64,000 nt of DNA from Streptococcus toyakuensis (GCF_024346585.1 NZ_AP024523.1:1063001-1127000); one strand, 5' to 3'. Shown: positions 7,595 through 16,577, counted from the first letter of the stretch. Notes: generated by a model not told the origin, from the letters alone. A program made the numbers and translations.

Positions 7595-9337
7595 TTATAA
7601 AATCACAAATCCTTTTTGAGAGATGACAAGCTGATTCTCTAATTCTTGGCAATCGCTTGCTAGTGCTACTGCTTCCTTTTCTAAAAGATAATCTTCTTTG
7701 GACTGGTTAAAAATGGCTTTGATGACTTGGTTATCGTAATTCCATTGCAAGGTTAGTACATCAGCTTTGATTTCTTGGAGTCTATACTTGCCGTGCTGAA
7801 TGGTTGCTGACGCATGTTTGCGAATCTTGATTAGCTTCTTCATGAAATTCAGCATATCATTGTCACTTGATACACGTTCCCAAGGCATACAACGACGACA
7901 ATCTGGGTCTGGACCGCCAGTCAAGGATAACTCGGTTCCGTAATAAATGCAGGGTGTTCCTTTTTGTAAAAAGAGAAAGGCTAGGGCTGATTTAACTAGT
8001 TGAACGTCTTCATTTGCCGTCCACAAGATTCGCTCTGTATCATGCGAATCCAAGAGATTAAACATAACCTCTGAAATCTGTTGCTTGTAATACATAGACT
8101 GACCACTAATTTCATAGATGAATTGGTCAGTCTTCTTAACATCTCGTAAGAAATAGTCCTTGATACTATCAGATAAAGGATAATTCATGACGGCATGGAA
8201 CTCATCGCCATTTAGCCAAGGCTGAGCCGTATGCCAGACTTCTCCAAGGATATAAAGATCGGGCTTTTTAGCTAAAACTGCTTTTCGAAAATCCTTCCAA
8301 AACTGATGATCAATCTCATTAGCCACATCCAAACGCCAAGCATCAATATCAAACTCTTCAATCCAATAAGTCGCAACCTTTAAAAGATAATCCTTGACCT
8401 CTGGATTGGCCGTATTTAGCTTAGGCATATAGTCCTCGAAACCAAAAGCATGATAGGGTAAGTCTCTCTTATTAGCTAGCTTTTCAGTCGTCACTGGGAA
8501 TTGTTGAATATGAAACCAATCTTTGTAAGCAGACCCCACCCCATTTTTGACAACATCTTGCCATTGAGGCGATTGCGAACCAATATGATTAAATACAGCA
8601 TCCAGCATGATTTTCATACCTCGCTGATGAGCTTGCTTGACCAGCTCCCGAAAGGTCTCCTTGTCTCCAAAATGACGGTCAATTTCAAAGTAGTCTGTCG
8701 TATTGTACTTATGATTGCTCGTAGATTCAAAGATCGGACAAAGATAAAGTCCAGTAATGCCCAAGTCTTGCAAGTAATCCAGATGGTCAATAATCCCCTG
8801 TAAATCACCACCGAAGAAATCATCACTATTAGGTGTGACAGATGAATCCCAGTCTAAAGTCCCTTCTGGGTTTAATCGCGCATTTCCATTAGCAAATCTC
8901 TCAGGAAATATCTGATACCATACCGTATCTGAAACCCAATCAGGAATCTTGCAGGCATCAATTTCATGAAGATAAGGCAACTTAAATCCATTTCCAATAG
9001 CATGAAGATTTTCTAGAGAATTTTCCACACACCCTTTATCGCCATACAAAATACTTTGGCCTTCTGTATCCTTGAGTTCAAAGAGATACTGGATACGTGC
9101 AAAATCAACTGAGACTTCAACCTGCCAATAATCAAAGATGGCGTCAGAAGTCAGCTTGGACATTTCCTTTGTATCCTGATAAAACTCCTCCATAAAGATA
9201 AAAGGGTCACCATAATGCAAGTTGATGCTTTCAATATCCCCTTTCTTAGTTCGAATCCGAATATGAAGTTTCTTATCCTTATAAAGATAGGCATACTCCG
9301 ACTCAGTCCTATGGTAAATAGCGCTTAATTCCATCAA
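7595..9337 (-). CDS. GH13 neopullulanase/cyclomaltodextrinase-type alpha-glucan hydrolase
   Basis: A 580-residue glycoside hydrolase family 13 enzyme. The N-terminal beta domain (about 1-120, CBM34-like) precedes the TIM barrel. Conserved regions visible are DAVFNH near 246, the nucleophile in WRLDVAN near 333, the acid in GEVWH near 364, and SHDTER near 432. Signal peptide is absent, so it acts on maltodextrins or cyclodextrins inside the cell. A cre-like box 30-45 bases upstream indicates CcpA catabolite control. Neopullulanase versus cyclomaltodextrinase versus maltogenic amylase cannot be separated by sequence inspection. Confidence 0.85.
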   Translation of the reverse strand: MMELSAIYHRTESEYAYLYKDKKLHIRIRTKKGDIESINLHYGDPFIFMEEFYQDTKEMSKLTSDAIFDYWQVEVSVDFARIQYLFELKDTEGQSILYGDKGCVENSLENLHAIGNGFKLPYLHEIDACKIPDWVSDTVWYQIFPERFANGNARLNPEGTLDWDSSVTPNSDDFFGGDLQGIIDHLDYLQDLGITGLYLCPIFESTSNHKYNTTDYFEIDRHFGDKETFRELVKQAHQRGMKIMLDAVFNHIGSQSPQWQDVVKNGVGSAYKDWFHIQQFPVTTEKLANKRDLPYHAFGFEDYMPKLNTANPEVKDYLLKVATYWIEEFDIDAWRLDVANEIDHQFWKDFRKAVLAKKPDLYILGEVWHTAQPWLNGDEFHAVMNYPLSDSIKDYFLRDVKKTDQFIYEISGQSMYYKQQISEVMFNLLDSHDTERILWTANEDVQLVKSALAFLFLQKGTPCIYYGTELSLTGGPDPDCRRCMPWERVSSDNDMLNFMKKLIKIRKHASATIQHGKYRLQEIKADVLTLQWNYDNQVIKAIFNQSKEDYLLEKEAVALASDCQELENQLVISQKGFVIL

Positions 9338-9367
9338 TTTGTCTCCTTAGTTTTAATTCAAATTTTA

Positions 9368-9381
9368 CGCAAACGTTTTCA
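9368..9381. promoter_or_regulatory. Catabolite-responsive element (cre)-like site
   Basis: Minus strand TGAAAACGTTTGCG fits the cre consensus TGNAANCGNTNNCA with one mismatch at the final base. It is just upstream of the GH13 gene, where CcpA repression by preferred sugars would be expected. Confidence 0.65.
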
Positions 9382-9507
9382 TAATTATGATTCTAGTATA
9401 CTACTTTCGTATTTTATTTTCAAGGCTTGTCCGTAGATTCTAGTGATTTGGTTCTATAAATAAAAAAAGCAGCCAGTCTTACAACTTGCTACTTTTCAAA
9501 TGATGAT

Positions 9508-9999
9508 TTACAAATGTCTTTCCAGCCACTCTATTTTTTTAAAATCCTTATTGTTATTGTGATCATTTCGATAGGAATCTTGGGAAGAAGCCTTGTAAAT
9601 ACTTAAAAACTGTTCCAAACTTGGAACGTGAAAAGTGATGTTTTCGAGATGAATCAGCTCTATATCCGATTCCGAAACTCCTGCAAAATCAGGTAAAGAA
9701 TCGATACTTCCAAACTCAACACTCAGACCATCTTTTTGGAATTCATGCTCATGAATATCTATTAAGGCGTATCCTAAGTGTTTCATCACTTTCATTATCT
9801 TGTCCCACTCATAAATTCTGAGATGATCAGGTGCTTCCCAACCTCTAGGATCACCAGGCACATGAATGTCAATGTCAGACGGCCTCCATTCTTCATTTGA
9901 ACGGTATTCAAAACCCAAGGACCCCATGAGCGTCGGAGTGATTCCGATTTGGTTTAAATGAGAACAAATTGTTCGAAATTCATCAAATAGAGAATTCAT
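9508..9999 (-). CDS. Nucleotidyltransferase-fold protein
   Basis: A 163-residue protein with the polymerase-beta-like nucleotidyltransferase signature: GSLG near residue 28 and DIDIHV near 44, giving the two metal-binding acidic residues. This start is chosen because a GGAGGAGG sits directly before ATG at 9999; the alternative upstream ATG at 10035 has none. Relatives include small NTases of the aminoglycoside-adenylyltransferase and MNT type, but no HEPN partner is adjacent. Target unknown. Confidence 0.65.
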   Translation of the reverse strand: MNSLFDEFRTICSHLNQIGITPTLMGSLGFEYRSNEEWRPSDIDIHVPGDPRGWEAPDHLRIYEWDKIMKVMKHLGYALIDIHEHEFQKDGLSVEFGSIDSLPDFAGVSESDIELIHLENITFHVPSLEQFLSIYKASSQDSYRNDHNNNKDFKKIEWLERHL

Positions 10000-10062
10000 T
10001 CCTCCTCCAATCGTTGATACAGAACTTGATTTCATTGTAAAAAATAAACTATTTTTTATCTT

Positions 10063-10944
10063 CTACTCTTTCGGTTTTGAAAATACTTCTACTCGTTGAG
10101 CTAGAACTTTGATTTCTACAGGTAGGTTATCCGATTTATCGCCGTCAACATCTGACTCCAATTCACTATCTGAAGAGATCTTAATATTACGCGCTCTGAT
10201 GTACTCAATATTATCATTGCCGACAACATCTCCTTTTAGTAAATCAGGAATAACGGATAATTTAGAGAATATTGAAGCATCTTTCAGAATCAAAATGTTG
10301 GCATAGCCATCTTTGTTTTCTTCAAAGATTTTTTTGTCAGCGAAGTAATTTGTCAAGAGAACCAAAACATGGCTAGCTTCACCAACATAATTTTCATTCT
10401 CTGTCTCAACCTTAATGTTAAAGACCTGATCCGTCATAACGGACTTCATGGTATTTACAGCATAGGCAAGAATACCAAATTTTGTCTTATCTTCAATTTC
10501 AACATTGTGAATCGCTTCTGGCAGAGAACCGATACTAAAGATATAACCAAAATAATTGTCATTCGCTTTTCCGATATCAATCTTATTGGTTAAGTTAAAA
10601 TCGAGTTCATCAATTGCGCCATCGATGTCTTGATTGATTTCCAACAGTTTCGTAATGAGGTTACCTGTACCGCCTGGGATAATCCCTAACTTAGGAATGT
10701 AGTCTCTCTCAGCAATACCCGAAATAACTTCATTGACAGTCCCGTCTCCACCGAAAACAACCACTGCATCGTACTGCTCACGAGAGGCTTCCTCAGCAAA
10801 GTGTGTTGCATCCAGCGCTTTTTCAGTAATTTTGGTTTCCACGTGCTCAAAATAATCTTTGGCCTTATTCTCCAGCTTGACCTTATAATCCAAAGCCTTT
10901 TCCCCACCAGAGGTAGGGTTTATAATTAACATTGCTTTTTTCAT
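10063..10944 (-). CDS. Diacylglycerol/lipid kinase family protein (DgkB/YegS-like)
   Basis: A 293-residue DAGK-catalytic-domain protein. It starts with the nucleotide-binding segment INPTSGG (about 8-14) and carries GGDGTVNE near 65-72 and a second glycine stretch GIIPGGTGN near 87. It phosphorylates diacylglycerol or another lipid at the membrane, recycling it into phospholipid and lipoteichoic acid synthesis. Length matches DgkB. It is a likely single-gene unit. Confidence 0.88.
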   Translation of the reverse strand: MKKAMLIINPTSGGEKALDYKVKLENKAKDYFEHVETKITEKALDATHFAEEASREQYDAVVVFGGDGTVNEVISGIAERDYIPKLGIIPGGTGNLITKLLEINQDIDGAIDELDFNLTNKIDIGKANDNYFGYIFSIGSLPEAIHNVEIEDKTKFGILAYAVNTMKSVMTDQVFNIKVETENENYVGEASHVLVLLTNYFADKKIFEENKDGYANILILKDASIFSKLSVIPDLLKGDVVGNDNIEYIRARNIKISSDSELESDVDGDKSDNLPVEIKVLAQRVEVFSKPKE

Positions 10945-11057
10945 TGATAATACTCCTTAATTTTTAAATAGAAATGTTTACATTTCGTCGTATGCAAGTA
11001 AATGTAATCCTATTATACAATGAAAATACAGAAAAGAGAAATATGACGTACTGGAGA

Positions 11058-11912
11058 TTAATTTGCTTTTATTCTATTGTCCCATCGTCTAACTACATCC
11101 TTTAAGGGTTCATCCAAGTAAGAATAGGCCTTATCCTTTATCCAGTCAGGAATACCATAAGCTGCCTCTGCTATGCTGCCAGTGATTGCTGCGAGTGTAT
11201 CACTGTCGCCACCAAGTGAGATGGCATTTCTTATCGCATCTTCGAAGTCTGTACTTTCAAGAAAGGCAATAATGGCTTGAGGGACAGTTTCCTGACATGT
11301 TTCGTTGAAACGATAGTTAGGACGGATTTCATCTAAAGTTTGAGATAGATTGTAGCTGTATTCCTTCTCTATATAATCCTTAATCCGTCTTTTACACTCC
11401 GTAGGATTGTCGTTGATTGGTTGCTCGTATTCTCTACAATGACCACCAAAGTAAAAACGACACAGAAAGATAGCATCAGCTGTAGCCATTGCACCTTTAA
11501 TACCTTCTGGATGATTATGAGTTACCTCTGCAGAAAGACTCGCAAGTCCTCTAGATGATGGCCACATACCAGTTCTCGCATAAAAACCACAGTCCATGTC
11601 CCAAGCACATGGAGAAACACGCATAGCTGATCCATTCCCAAAGCTACTATAAGGCTCACGGTTATCGCTATTTAGCCATGCATTAAACCGAGCACCATAA
11701 TCAGCATCCGGATACATTCTGCCATATTTCTTCATAGCGTCAATAAAGTCATCCTTTTGCCCACCATTCATGATTGCTTCAGCGACAGCACAGGTCATAA
11801 CCGTATCATCCGTGAAAAAACAATCCTCACGAAATAAAGGAAAATCCTTCGTTTTGATGTTGTTCCATTCGTAAACTGAACCTACAATGTCTCCAACAAT
11901 TGCTCCTAGCAT
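11058..11912 (-). CDS. ADP-ribosylglycohydrolase family protein
   Basis: A 284-residue ADP-ribosyl-acceptor hydrolase (DraG/ARH fold). Metal-binding residues are visible in GDIVGS (7-12), FTDDTVM (33-39) and GGDSDT (about 232-237). Such enzymes remove ADP-ribose from proteins, DNA or small molecules; the target here is unknown. A strong AGGAGG precedes the ATG. The first 37 codons and the ribosome site occur again as a broken copy at 12689-12801, showing a local partial duplication. The SAP/DUF6434 gene lies just upstream in the same orientation. Confidence 0.85.
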   Translation of the reverse strand: MLGAIVGDIVGSVYEWNNIKTKDFPLFREDCFFTDDTVMTCAVAEAIMNGGQKDDFIDAMKKYGRMYPDADYGARFNAWLNSDNREPYSSFGNGSAMRVSPCAWDMDCGFYARTGMWPSSRGLASLSAEVTHNHPEGIKGAMATADAIFLCRFYFGGHCREYEQPINDNPTECKRRIKDYIEKEYSYNLSQTLDEIRPNYRFNETCQETVPQAIIAFLESTDFEDAIRNAISLGGDSDTLAAITGSIAEAAYGIPDWIKDKAYSYLDEPLKDVVRRWDNRIKAN

Positions 11913-11952
11913 GGTATTCCTCCTTACAAACTATTGGTTGAGACTGACATTT

Positions 11953-12570
11953 CTACTTTTCATACTCGTCTATTCTATCAGCATATTCAGTCAAAAGTTT
12001 CTTTGAATAAATTTTTTCATTACTTGAATTTCTAACTTCTTTCCAAAGAATGGAAGCTACTTTTAGTTTATTCGAGCAGTTACGATTATTTTCGTCTGCA
12101 CAGAAGTCCTTTAAAAATTGGTTCCATTGACAAACCGAATGGTCATACTTGGCATAATTTGAATCTCCATAATAAACTTTTAGCATATCTTGGATTGTAA
12201 AACTCAAATCATTTTCTCTTTTTACTTTTCTCCAAGCTGTCGCCATATCAGCAGTAAATTTAAAGGGCGAAACATCTGTTAAAGTTGAGAAATATTCTCT
12301 AAAGTGTGCATTAAAGGAGAATCCACATTCAAGCAAGGGTGTGTCCAAGGTAACGACTTCTACTCGTTTCTTTTTATTTTTTATTGATGATTTTTTAATC
12401 AAATTCCCCTTAAAGTACTGCTCAATAATATCATTGAGTTCCTGTTTTGTACCTCTATATTCAAGCCCTAATGACTTGCATATCTGTGAAAGTTCACTAC
12501 GATACCAATAGTATTTATTAAACTCATCAAAGGATGCAATTTTATCAAACTCAGGTCTGCTTTTTATCAA
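11953..12570 (-). CDS. SAP-like domain plus DUF6434 protein
   Basis: A 205-residue protein. The N-terminal 60 residues look like a SAP-type helix-extended-helix nucleic-acid-binding module (LGLEYRGTKQELNDII), followed by a Lys-rich linker and a DUF6434-like domain (about 90-195). No enzyme motif is evident. The start is a TTG with AAGGTGG upstream. It lies 40 bases upstream of the ADP-ribosylglycohydrolase gene, so the pair may be co-transcribed. Function unknown; a DNA- or RNA-associated role is inference. Confidence 0.65.
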   Translation of the reverse strand: MIKSRPEFDKIASFDEFNKYYWYRSELSQICKSLGLEYRGTKQELNDIIEQYFKGNLIKKSSIKNKKKRVEVVTLDTPLLECGFSFNAHFREYFSTLTDVSPFKFTADMATAWRKVKRENDLSFTIQDMLKVYYGDSNYAKYDHSVCQWNQFLKDFCADENNRNCSNKLKVASILWKEVRNSSNEKIYSKKLLTEYADRIDEYEK

Positions 12571-12643
12571 AAAAACACCACCTTAAAACAAATTTAGATT
12601 GTCATATCGAAATAATGGAGTTTTAGTTTCATTGTTTTGACGT

Positions 12644-12679
12644 TTAACTTCGTTTCACTAACAAACTCACACAATCAGC
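12644..12679 (-). repeat. RlmCD-tail-like scar E
   Basis: A short frame reads ADCVSLLVKRS then stop. It closely resembles the copy at 17884-17922 (HVECVSLLVKRS) and the C-terminus of the intact RlmCD ([11 protein letters not shown]). No gene runs into it. Read as a former 3' end of an rlmCD-type gene left by an integration event. Confidence 0.5.
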
Positions 12680-12688
12680 TTCGGACTT

Positions 12689-12801
12689 ACCGTATCATCA
12701 GTGAAAAAACAATCTTCACTAAATAAAGGAAAGTCCTTCGTTTTGATATTGTTCCATTCGTAAACTGAACCTACAATATCTACAATAATTGCTCCTAGCA
12801 T
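12689..12801 (-). pseudogene. 5' fragment of an ADP-ribosylglycohydrolase gene
   Basis: About 112 bp nearly identical to the first 37 codons of the gene at 11058-11912, including MLGAI at the start and FTDDTV at the end, with the same GGAGG-type site ahead. Homology stops abruptly about ten bases from the RlmCD-tail-like scar at 12644-12679. Several substitutions separate the copies (for example R28 becomes S), so the duplication is not recent or came from a different allele. Confidence 0.8.
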
Positions 12802-12812
12802 CCGTTTCCTCC

Positions 12813-13619
12813 TTATGGCATTTCAGATTCGTTACACATTTCTAATGAATCACTCTTTAAAAATGGCACCACCAAATCAATCCACTCATAAGGCAGGTAA
12901 GCTGATAAATAACCGTGGTTATAACCCTTTGCTTCATACCAAATTGTATTTGAATGTAGCTGATGAAATAATTTCGCTGATTTTTTCACACAGTTCAATT
13001 CTTTTTCACCATAGATATACAGAACTTGAGCTTTGCTAGCAGAAATCATATCTTTCAGCTTGTAATACCCCATATAGGTTTTGTAAATGGTCACCAATGT
13101 TTTAACAGGTGTCCTTGGCAGATCCTCCAAATAATAAGCTTTTATTTCCTCTGGATAAGCCAGTTTAGGATAGAGTTTGTTCATCATGCTTAACTGAAGT
13201 TTGCAAGAGAATTTATTGAACATCAGTTTACCGAATAGAGACACTAGAAAGCTGCTGATTTTAGCTAACCTTGGTTGAGGAATACAGAGACTTCCGTCTA
13301 TAATGGCCTTCTCAGCAATTTCACTATCTAAAGACAAAAGCTCCATGGCAATTTGACCACCAAGTGAAACACCACCGATTGCAAACAATTTCCCACCACA
13401 GTTTGCTTTGATATAGTCTAGAATCTCCAAAGCCGAATCTTCAGTAGAAACATAATCAAGTTGATATTCTTCACCATGACCATTCAAAGTAGGTAAAATA
13501 ACACGGTATTTTTCTGACAAGATACGTGCTTGACGAAGATAATTCCACCAAGAACTGCCACCACCATGTATTAGTAAAATAGGAGGCAAATTCTTCTTAC
13601 CAAATTCATGGAATTTCAT
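12813..13619 (-). CDS. Alpha/beta hydrolase
   Basis: A 268-residue alpha/beta hydrolase. HGGG (oxyanion region) is near residues 18-21, the nucleophile elbow GVSLGG near 93-98, IYGEKE near 206 and the catalytic histidine in YNHGY near 237. Cytoplasmic, substrate unknown. The gene is enclosed exactly between two RlmCD-tail-like scars (12644-12679 and 13664-13702), so it may be the cargo of a small acquired segment. AAGGAG provides the ribosome site. Confidence 0.75.
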   Translation of the reverse strand: MKFHEFGKKNLPPILLIHGGGSSWWNYLRQARILSEKYRVILPTLNGHGEEYQLDYVSTEDSALEILDYIKANCGGKLFAIGGVSLGGQIAMELLSLDSEIAEKAIIDGSLCIPQPRLAKISSFLVSLFGKLMFNKFSCKLQLSMMNKLYPKLAYPEEIKAYYLEDLPRTPVKTLVTIYKTYMGYYKLKDMISASKAQVLYIYGEKELNCVKKSAKLFHQLHSNTIWYEAKGYNHGYLSAYLPYEWIDLVVPFLKSDSLEMCNESEMP

Positions 13620-13663
13620 GTTTAAACTCCTTACTGTAGGACTTTCACTAGCTACATCCTTGT

Positions 13664-13702
13664 TTAATCAGCTTGAACAAGCAGTGATAGCACCCGAACA
13701 TG
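13664..13702 (-). repeat. RlmCD-tail-like scar D (degenerate)
   Basis: A short frame reads HVRVLSLLVQAD then stop. It shares an uninterrupted TATCACTGCTTGT with the scar at 17789-17854 and is similar over about 36 bases. It overlaps a hairpin (TAGCACC / GGTGCTA). Weaker match than the others. Confidence 0.4.
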
Positions 13703-13854
13703 TGGTGCTAGTTAACTTATATATTATAGAACGAAAGTATATACTGTCTTGTACCAAATGCCTATTTCAAATAAATGTGTAAAATGATTTATTACTACAA
13801 TAGTTAATCATTTACTCCAATAACACTACACTCTGTAAAACTAAAAACACAAAG

Positions 13855-15138
13855 TCACCAGTAGTACCTTTTCTCACTTAGATATTGTTCTTTTTGTTCT
13901 CTAGAAATTTCATGATTTCTAATTCCTAGTAATTCGTCTGTTGAAGAAACTATTGGGTCGATCCAGTCTGCTTTGGATCTAATCCAATCAATTTCGTCTT
14001 TACTAAGCTTCCCTGCCATCTCCAATTTATCAGCCATCAATCTTAAATCATTTGCTGTTTGAAAATCTTCTAGCATATTAAGAAGAGACATTGTCTGCTT
14101 CTTCTCTTCTTCGATTCTATTTTGTAATTTTCTTTTTCGCTCCTGTTCCTCTTTGTATAGTCTTTCTCTCTCTTCTCGTTCAAGTCGTAAGTTCTTAACT
14201 TTATAATACTCTTGGTAAATTAAAACAATTATTTCTGGGAGTGATTGTTCAATCGAGAATTCATTAGTATCTTTAATGTATTTACCATCTATTATCTTAA
14301 ATCGAAATTTTCCATTTGGTATATAGTCATACTTCCTTATTCTTGGTTTATAAGCATATCCATTAAACTTTACGCTATCATTGTACTTCGCTAATTCTTT
14401 AGCTTCTTCTTTCGTTAATTCATGACTTACTTTGTCTGTTGATTCTATAACATCAAAACGAACAATATCCTTATCAATTTGAATATCCAATTTTGAAGTT
14501 ACATTATCACCGATTCTTTCAATTACAGTAAACAGTATATCTAAAAAGCGATATAAACGAGGAAGTGAATTTAGTGAAATATTTTTTACAAATTTAGGTT
14601 CTTTTAAATCATTATATCTGTGTCTAGGATCAAAGTAAGGATAAGAAGCAGCTTTTTCCCTCTTATTCCACTCTACAATTTTATCTCTTAGATCAGCTAC
14701 AGATTTATGTAACCTCTTATTTGGAGACTGGTTTAGATTTGAAACTGTTTCAATAATACGCTCTATTTTATCGTCCTCTAAAAATGATAATGAACTTCTT
14801 ATACTAGTTGTATCAAGTTTAAAAATATCTTTATTTTTATCTTCCGAACTCACCTCTTTATGTTTAGCAGGTTTTATTCTATTATTCTTTAGACTTCTTC
14901 TATCAATATTAACTTCATTTACGACATTTTGTGGTAATGGCACAATAAGTTCACTTAAATCTTGTCCAGTATTCTTACGATACCAATAACTACCATTTGG
15001 AATTGGGATTTCAAATTCTTTGCATTTCTTGAGTAAGTCTGAATAGCTTAAATCATATTTCAATGAAACTTGTTTTGCACTTATTTCCCAGATTTCTTCA
15101 TAGAGTTCTTCTCTAGAAAAGGTCTTTATCATCTTCAT
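13855..15138 (-). CDS. Uncharacterised protein with HTH-like N-terminus and charged coiled coil
   Basis: About 427 residues. The N-terminus (FSREELYEEIW, then LKYDLSYSDLLKKCKE and IPIPNGSYW) matches the pattern of a widespread family of island-borne proteins that begin ELY..VW...LAK.YG.SD..L...C....IP.P..GYW. That segment looks like a helix-turn-helix. A long E/R/K-rich helix (about 325-360) probably forms a coiled coil. The rest has no motif I recognise. Start chosen at the ATG preceded by AAAGGTG. No function is established; co-localisation with a second small DNA-binding-like gene suggests a paired system. Confidence 0.65.
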   Translation of the reverse strand: MKMIKTFSREELYEEIWEISAKQVSLKYDLSYSDLLKKCKEFEIPIPNGSYWYRKNTGQDLSELIVPLPQNVVNEVNIDRRSLKNNRIKPAKHKEVSSEDKNKDIFKLDTTSIRSSLSFLEDDKIERIIETVSNLNQSPNKRLHKSVADLRDKIVEWNKREKAASYPYFDPRHRYNDLKEPKFVKNISLNSLPRLYRFLDILFTVIERIGDNVTSKLDIQIDKDIVRFDVIESTDKVSHELTKEEAKELAKYNDSVKFNGYAYKPRIRKYDYIPNGKFRFKIIDGKYIKDTNEFSIEQSLPEIIVLIYQEYYKVKNLRLEREERERLYKEEQERKRKLQNRIEEEKKQTMSLLNMLEDFQTANDLRLMADKLEMAGKLSKDEIDWIRSKADWIDPIVSSTDELLGIRNHEISREQKEQYLSEKRYYW

Positions 15139-15213
15139 TTGAAACACCTTTACCCTTATATTTTACATCACCGTTTTTATATTTACCAAGCGAAAACGCA
15201 AATTCAAAAACCT

Positions 15214-15558
15214 CTAATTCTTCACTTCTGCATTTTCGCTTAATATAAAAAGTAAATCTTGTTTTAAACCGTTAAATTCCTCTATAATTTTATCTAAACT
15301 AGTTTCAATATTTTCAACACGGATCTCAGATAGCTTACCGTGATTGTATGAAATCATTCTTTCAGCAATAATATGATATGACCAACTCTCAGTGAAACGT
15401 CTGTCTCTTTCTTCGTTATGAATAGCAAAACCAATTGGGAGAAAATTATTTCTAAGACCTATAGCAACTGCCTGTGAACTTATACCTAAATAATCACCAG
15501 CAATTTTTAATGTGATTTTATTTAATTTTCTAATATCTTCGTCGGTATATTTCGGCAT
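15214..15558 (-). CDS. Small putative DNA-binding protein
   Basis: 114 residues from the ATG with AGGAG seven bases upstream (the longer frame back to 15585 lacks a site). The N-terminal part (YTDEDIRKLNK, LKIAGDYLGISSQAVAIGLRN) reads as a helix-turn-helix that selects DNA targets, as seen in element-borne regulators. The C-terminal half is helical. It lies 75 bases upstream of the 430-residue unknown in the same direction, so probably one operon. Confidence 0.6.
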   Translation of the reverse strand: MPKYTDEDIRKLNKITLKIAGDYLGISSQAVAIGLRNNFLPIGFAIHNEERDRRFTESWSYHIIAERMISYNHGKLSEIRVENIETSLDKIIEEFNGLKQDLLFILSENAEVKN

Positions 15559-15749
15559 GTTAGTACTCCTTTTTTTATAATTCAAGTTGATGATTTAATA
15601 ATCATGTCGATTGTTTTCATACTTTCTACTTTCTAAACAATTTTCAAATATATAGCGTTTTCATTATTTTCTTAACCTATTATATCATTATTCCAAACAA
15701 AAAACTGCAACTTACTCGTTGCAGTTACACAGATTTATTTCTGTTCCTT

Positions 15750-16514
15750 TTAGAAACTTATATTTTCATTTTCAGGCATAGTAAAGACATCATTTTTTTC
15801 AAAATAAGGTTTTACCATTTCTTTCCATCTAGCTTTATGAAAATTGATTGAGTTTAAAGGAGATAGTCCATAATTTCCCAATGCATAACCATCATTCACT
15901 TCAACTACAAGTGTTCTGCCATCACGAGTGACACCGATATCTAGTCCATAAGCTATTGGAGCATCTTTCCAACATGATATGGCTTCATCAATTACACTAG
16001 GATCAAATTGTGCATGATAATCACCTGTATAGGGGCGAACATCTAATACGCTACCATCTAACACAAAACAACGCCATTCTGCTATGAATTCTACAACCTC
16101 ACTAATCCATATAGGATAGTCGAAAGGTAGACCAATACCTATCAAATCACGGGTTCCATTAACAACTCTTCCTGTAAAGACTTTTGATCCAGCTTTAGGT
16201 TTAATAAATTTTCCCCAATTATCAGGTATATTTACAATCTCTCCTAAAACACCTGCATAAATCTTTCGACCATAAAACTCTTTAAGCTCAATAGGATAGT
16301 CGTAAACCGGAACGTTTAACCCCATCATTTTTAGTAATGCTCTGGTCTCCGTTATATAATCTATAACTGCATCATCGCTTGTTAACTGTTTTATTTCAGA
16401 AAAAGATTGATATAAAACAACTTCTTCTCCTTGTAAGTAGGCACCTACTTGAGCATTGTATTTATTAATTGAAACCTCATTTGGTAATTTACTTTGTCTA
16501 ATATAAACAACCAT
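15750..16514 (-). CDS. ATP-grasp domain protein (DUF4343-like)
   Basis: A 254-residue ATP-grasp enzyme. The lysine in FIKPKAGSKVFTG (near 106), the acidic EWRCFVLDG segment (near 145) and the metal-binding VVEVNDGYALGNYG (near 205-218) fit the DUF4343-type ATP-grasp fold that forms carboxylate-amine bonds or phosphorylates. Substrate unknown. AGGAG precedes the ATG. The gene follows a ribbon-helix-helix regulator gene, and the 63-base gap holds a copy of a motif also found upstream of that regulator. Confidence 0.75.
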   Translation of the reverse strand: MVVYIRQSKLPNEVSINKYNAQVGAYLQGEEVVLYQSFSEIKQLTSDDAVIDYITETRALLKMMGLNVPVYDYPIELKEFYGRKIYAGVLGEIVNIPDNWGKFIKPKAGSKVFTGRVVNGTRDLIGIGLPFDYPIWISEVVEFIAEWRCFVLDGSVLDVRPYTGDYHAQFDPSVIDEAISCWKDAPIAYGLDIGVTRDGRTLVVEVNDGYALGNYGLSPLNSINFHKARWKEMVKPYFEKNDVFTMPENENISF

Positions 16515-16534
16515 TTTATCACTCCTATATCACT

Positions 16535-16546
16535 AGTGTTGCACCT
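16535..16546. promoter_or_regulatory. Candidate RHH operator 1
   Basis: AGTGTTGCACCT, the reverse complement (one mismatch) of the site at 16795-16806. It lies between the RHH gene and the ATP-grasp gene, next to the latter's ribosome site. Confidence 0.5.
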
Positions 16547-16577
16547 ATTTGTAAAAAAAATAATAGCATTTTCGCTC

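Noticed and set aside
10000..10035. Upstream start for the nucleotidyltransferase (MKSSSVSTIGGG)
   Set aside because: No ribosome site before it, whereas GGAGGAGG directly precedes the ATG at 9999.
13664..13720. Ordinary terminator for the hydrolase region
   Set aside because: A hairpin is present but no T run follows in either direction, and the coding similarity to the RlmCD tail explains the sequence better.
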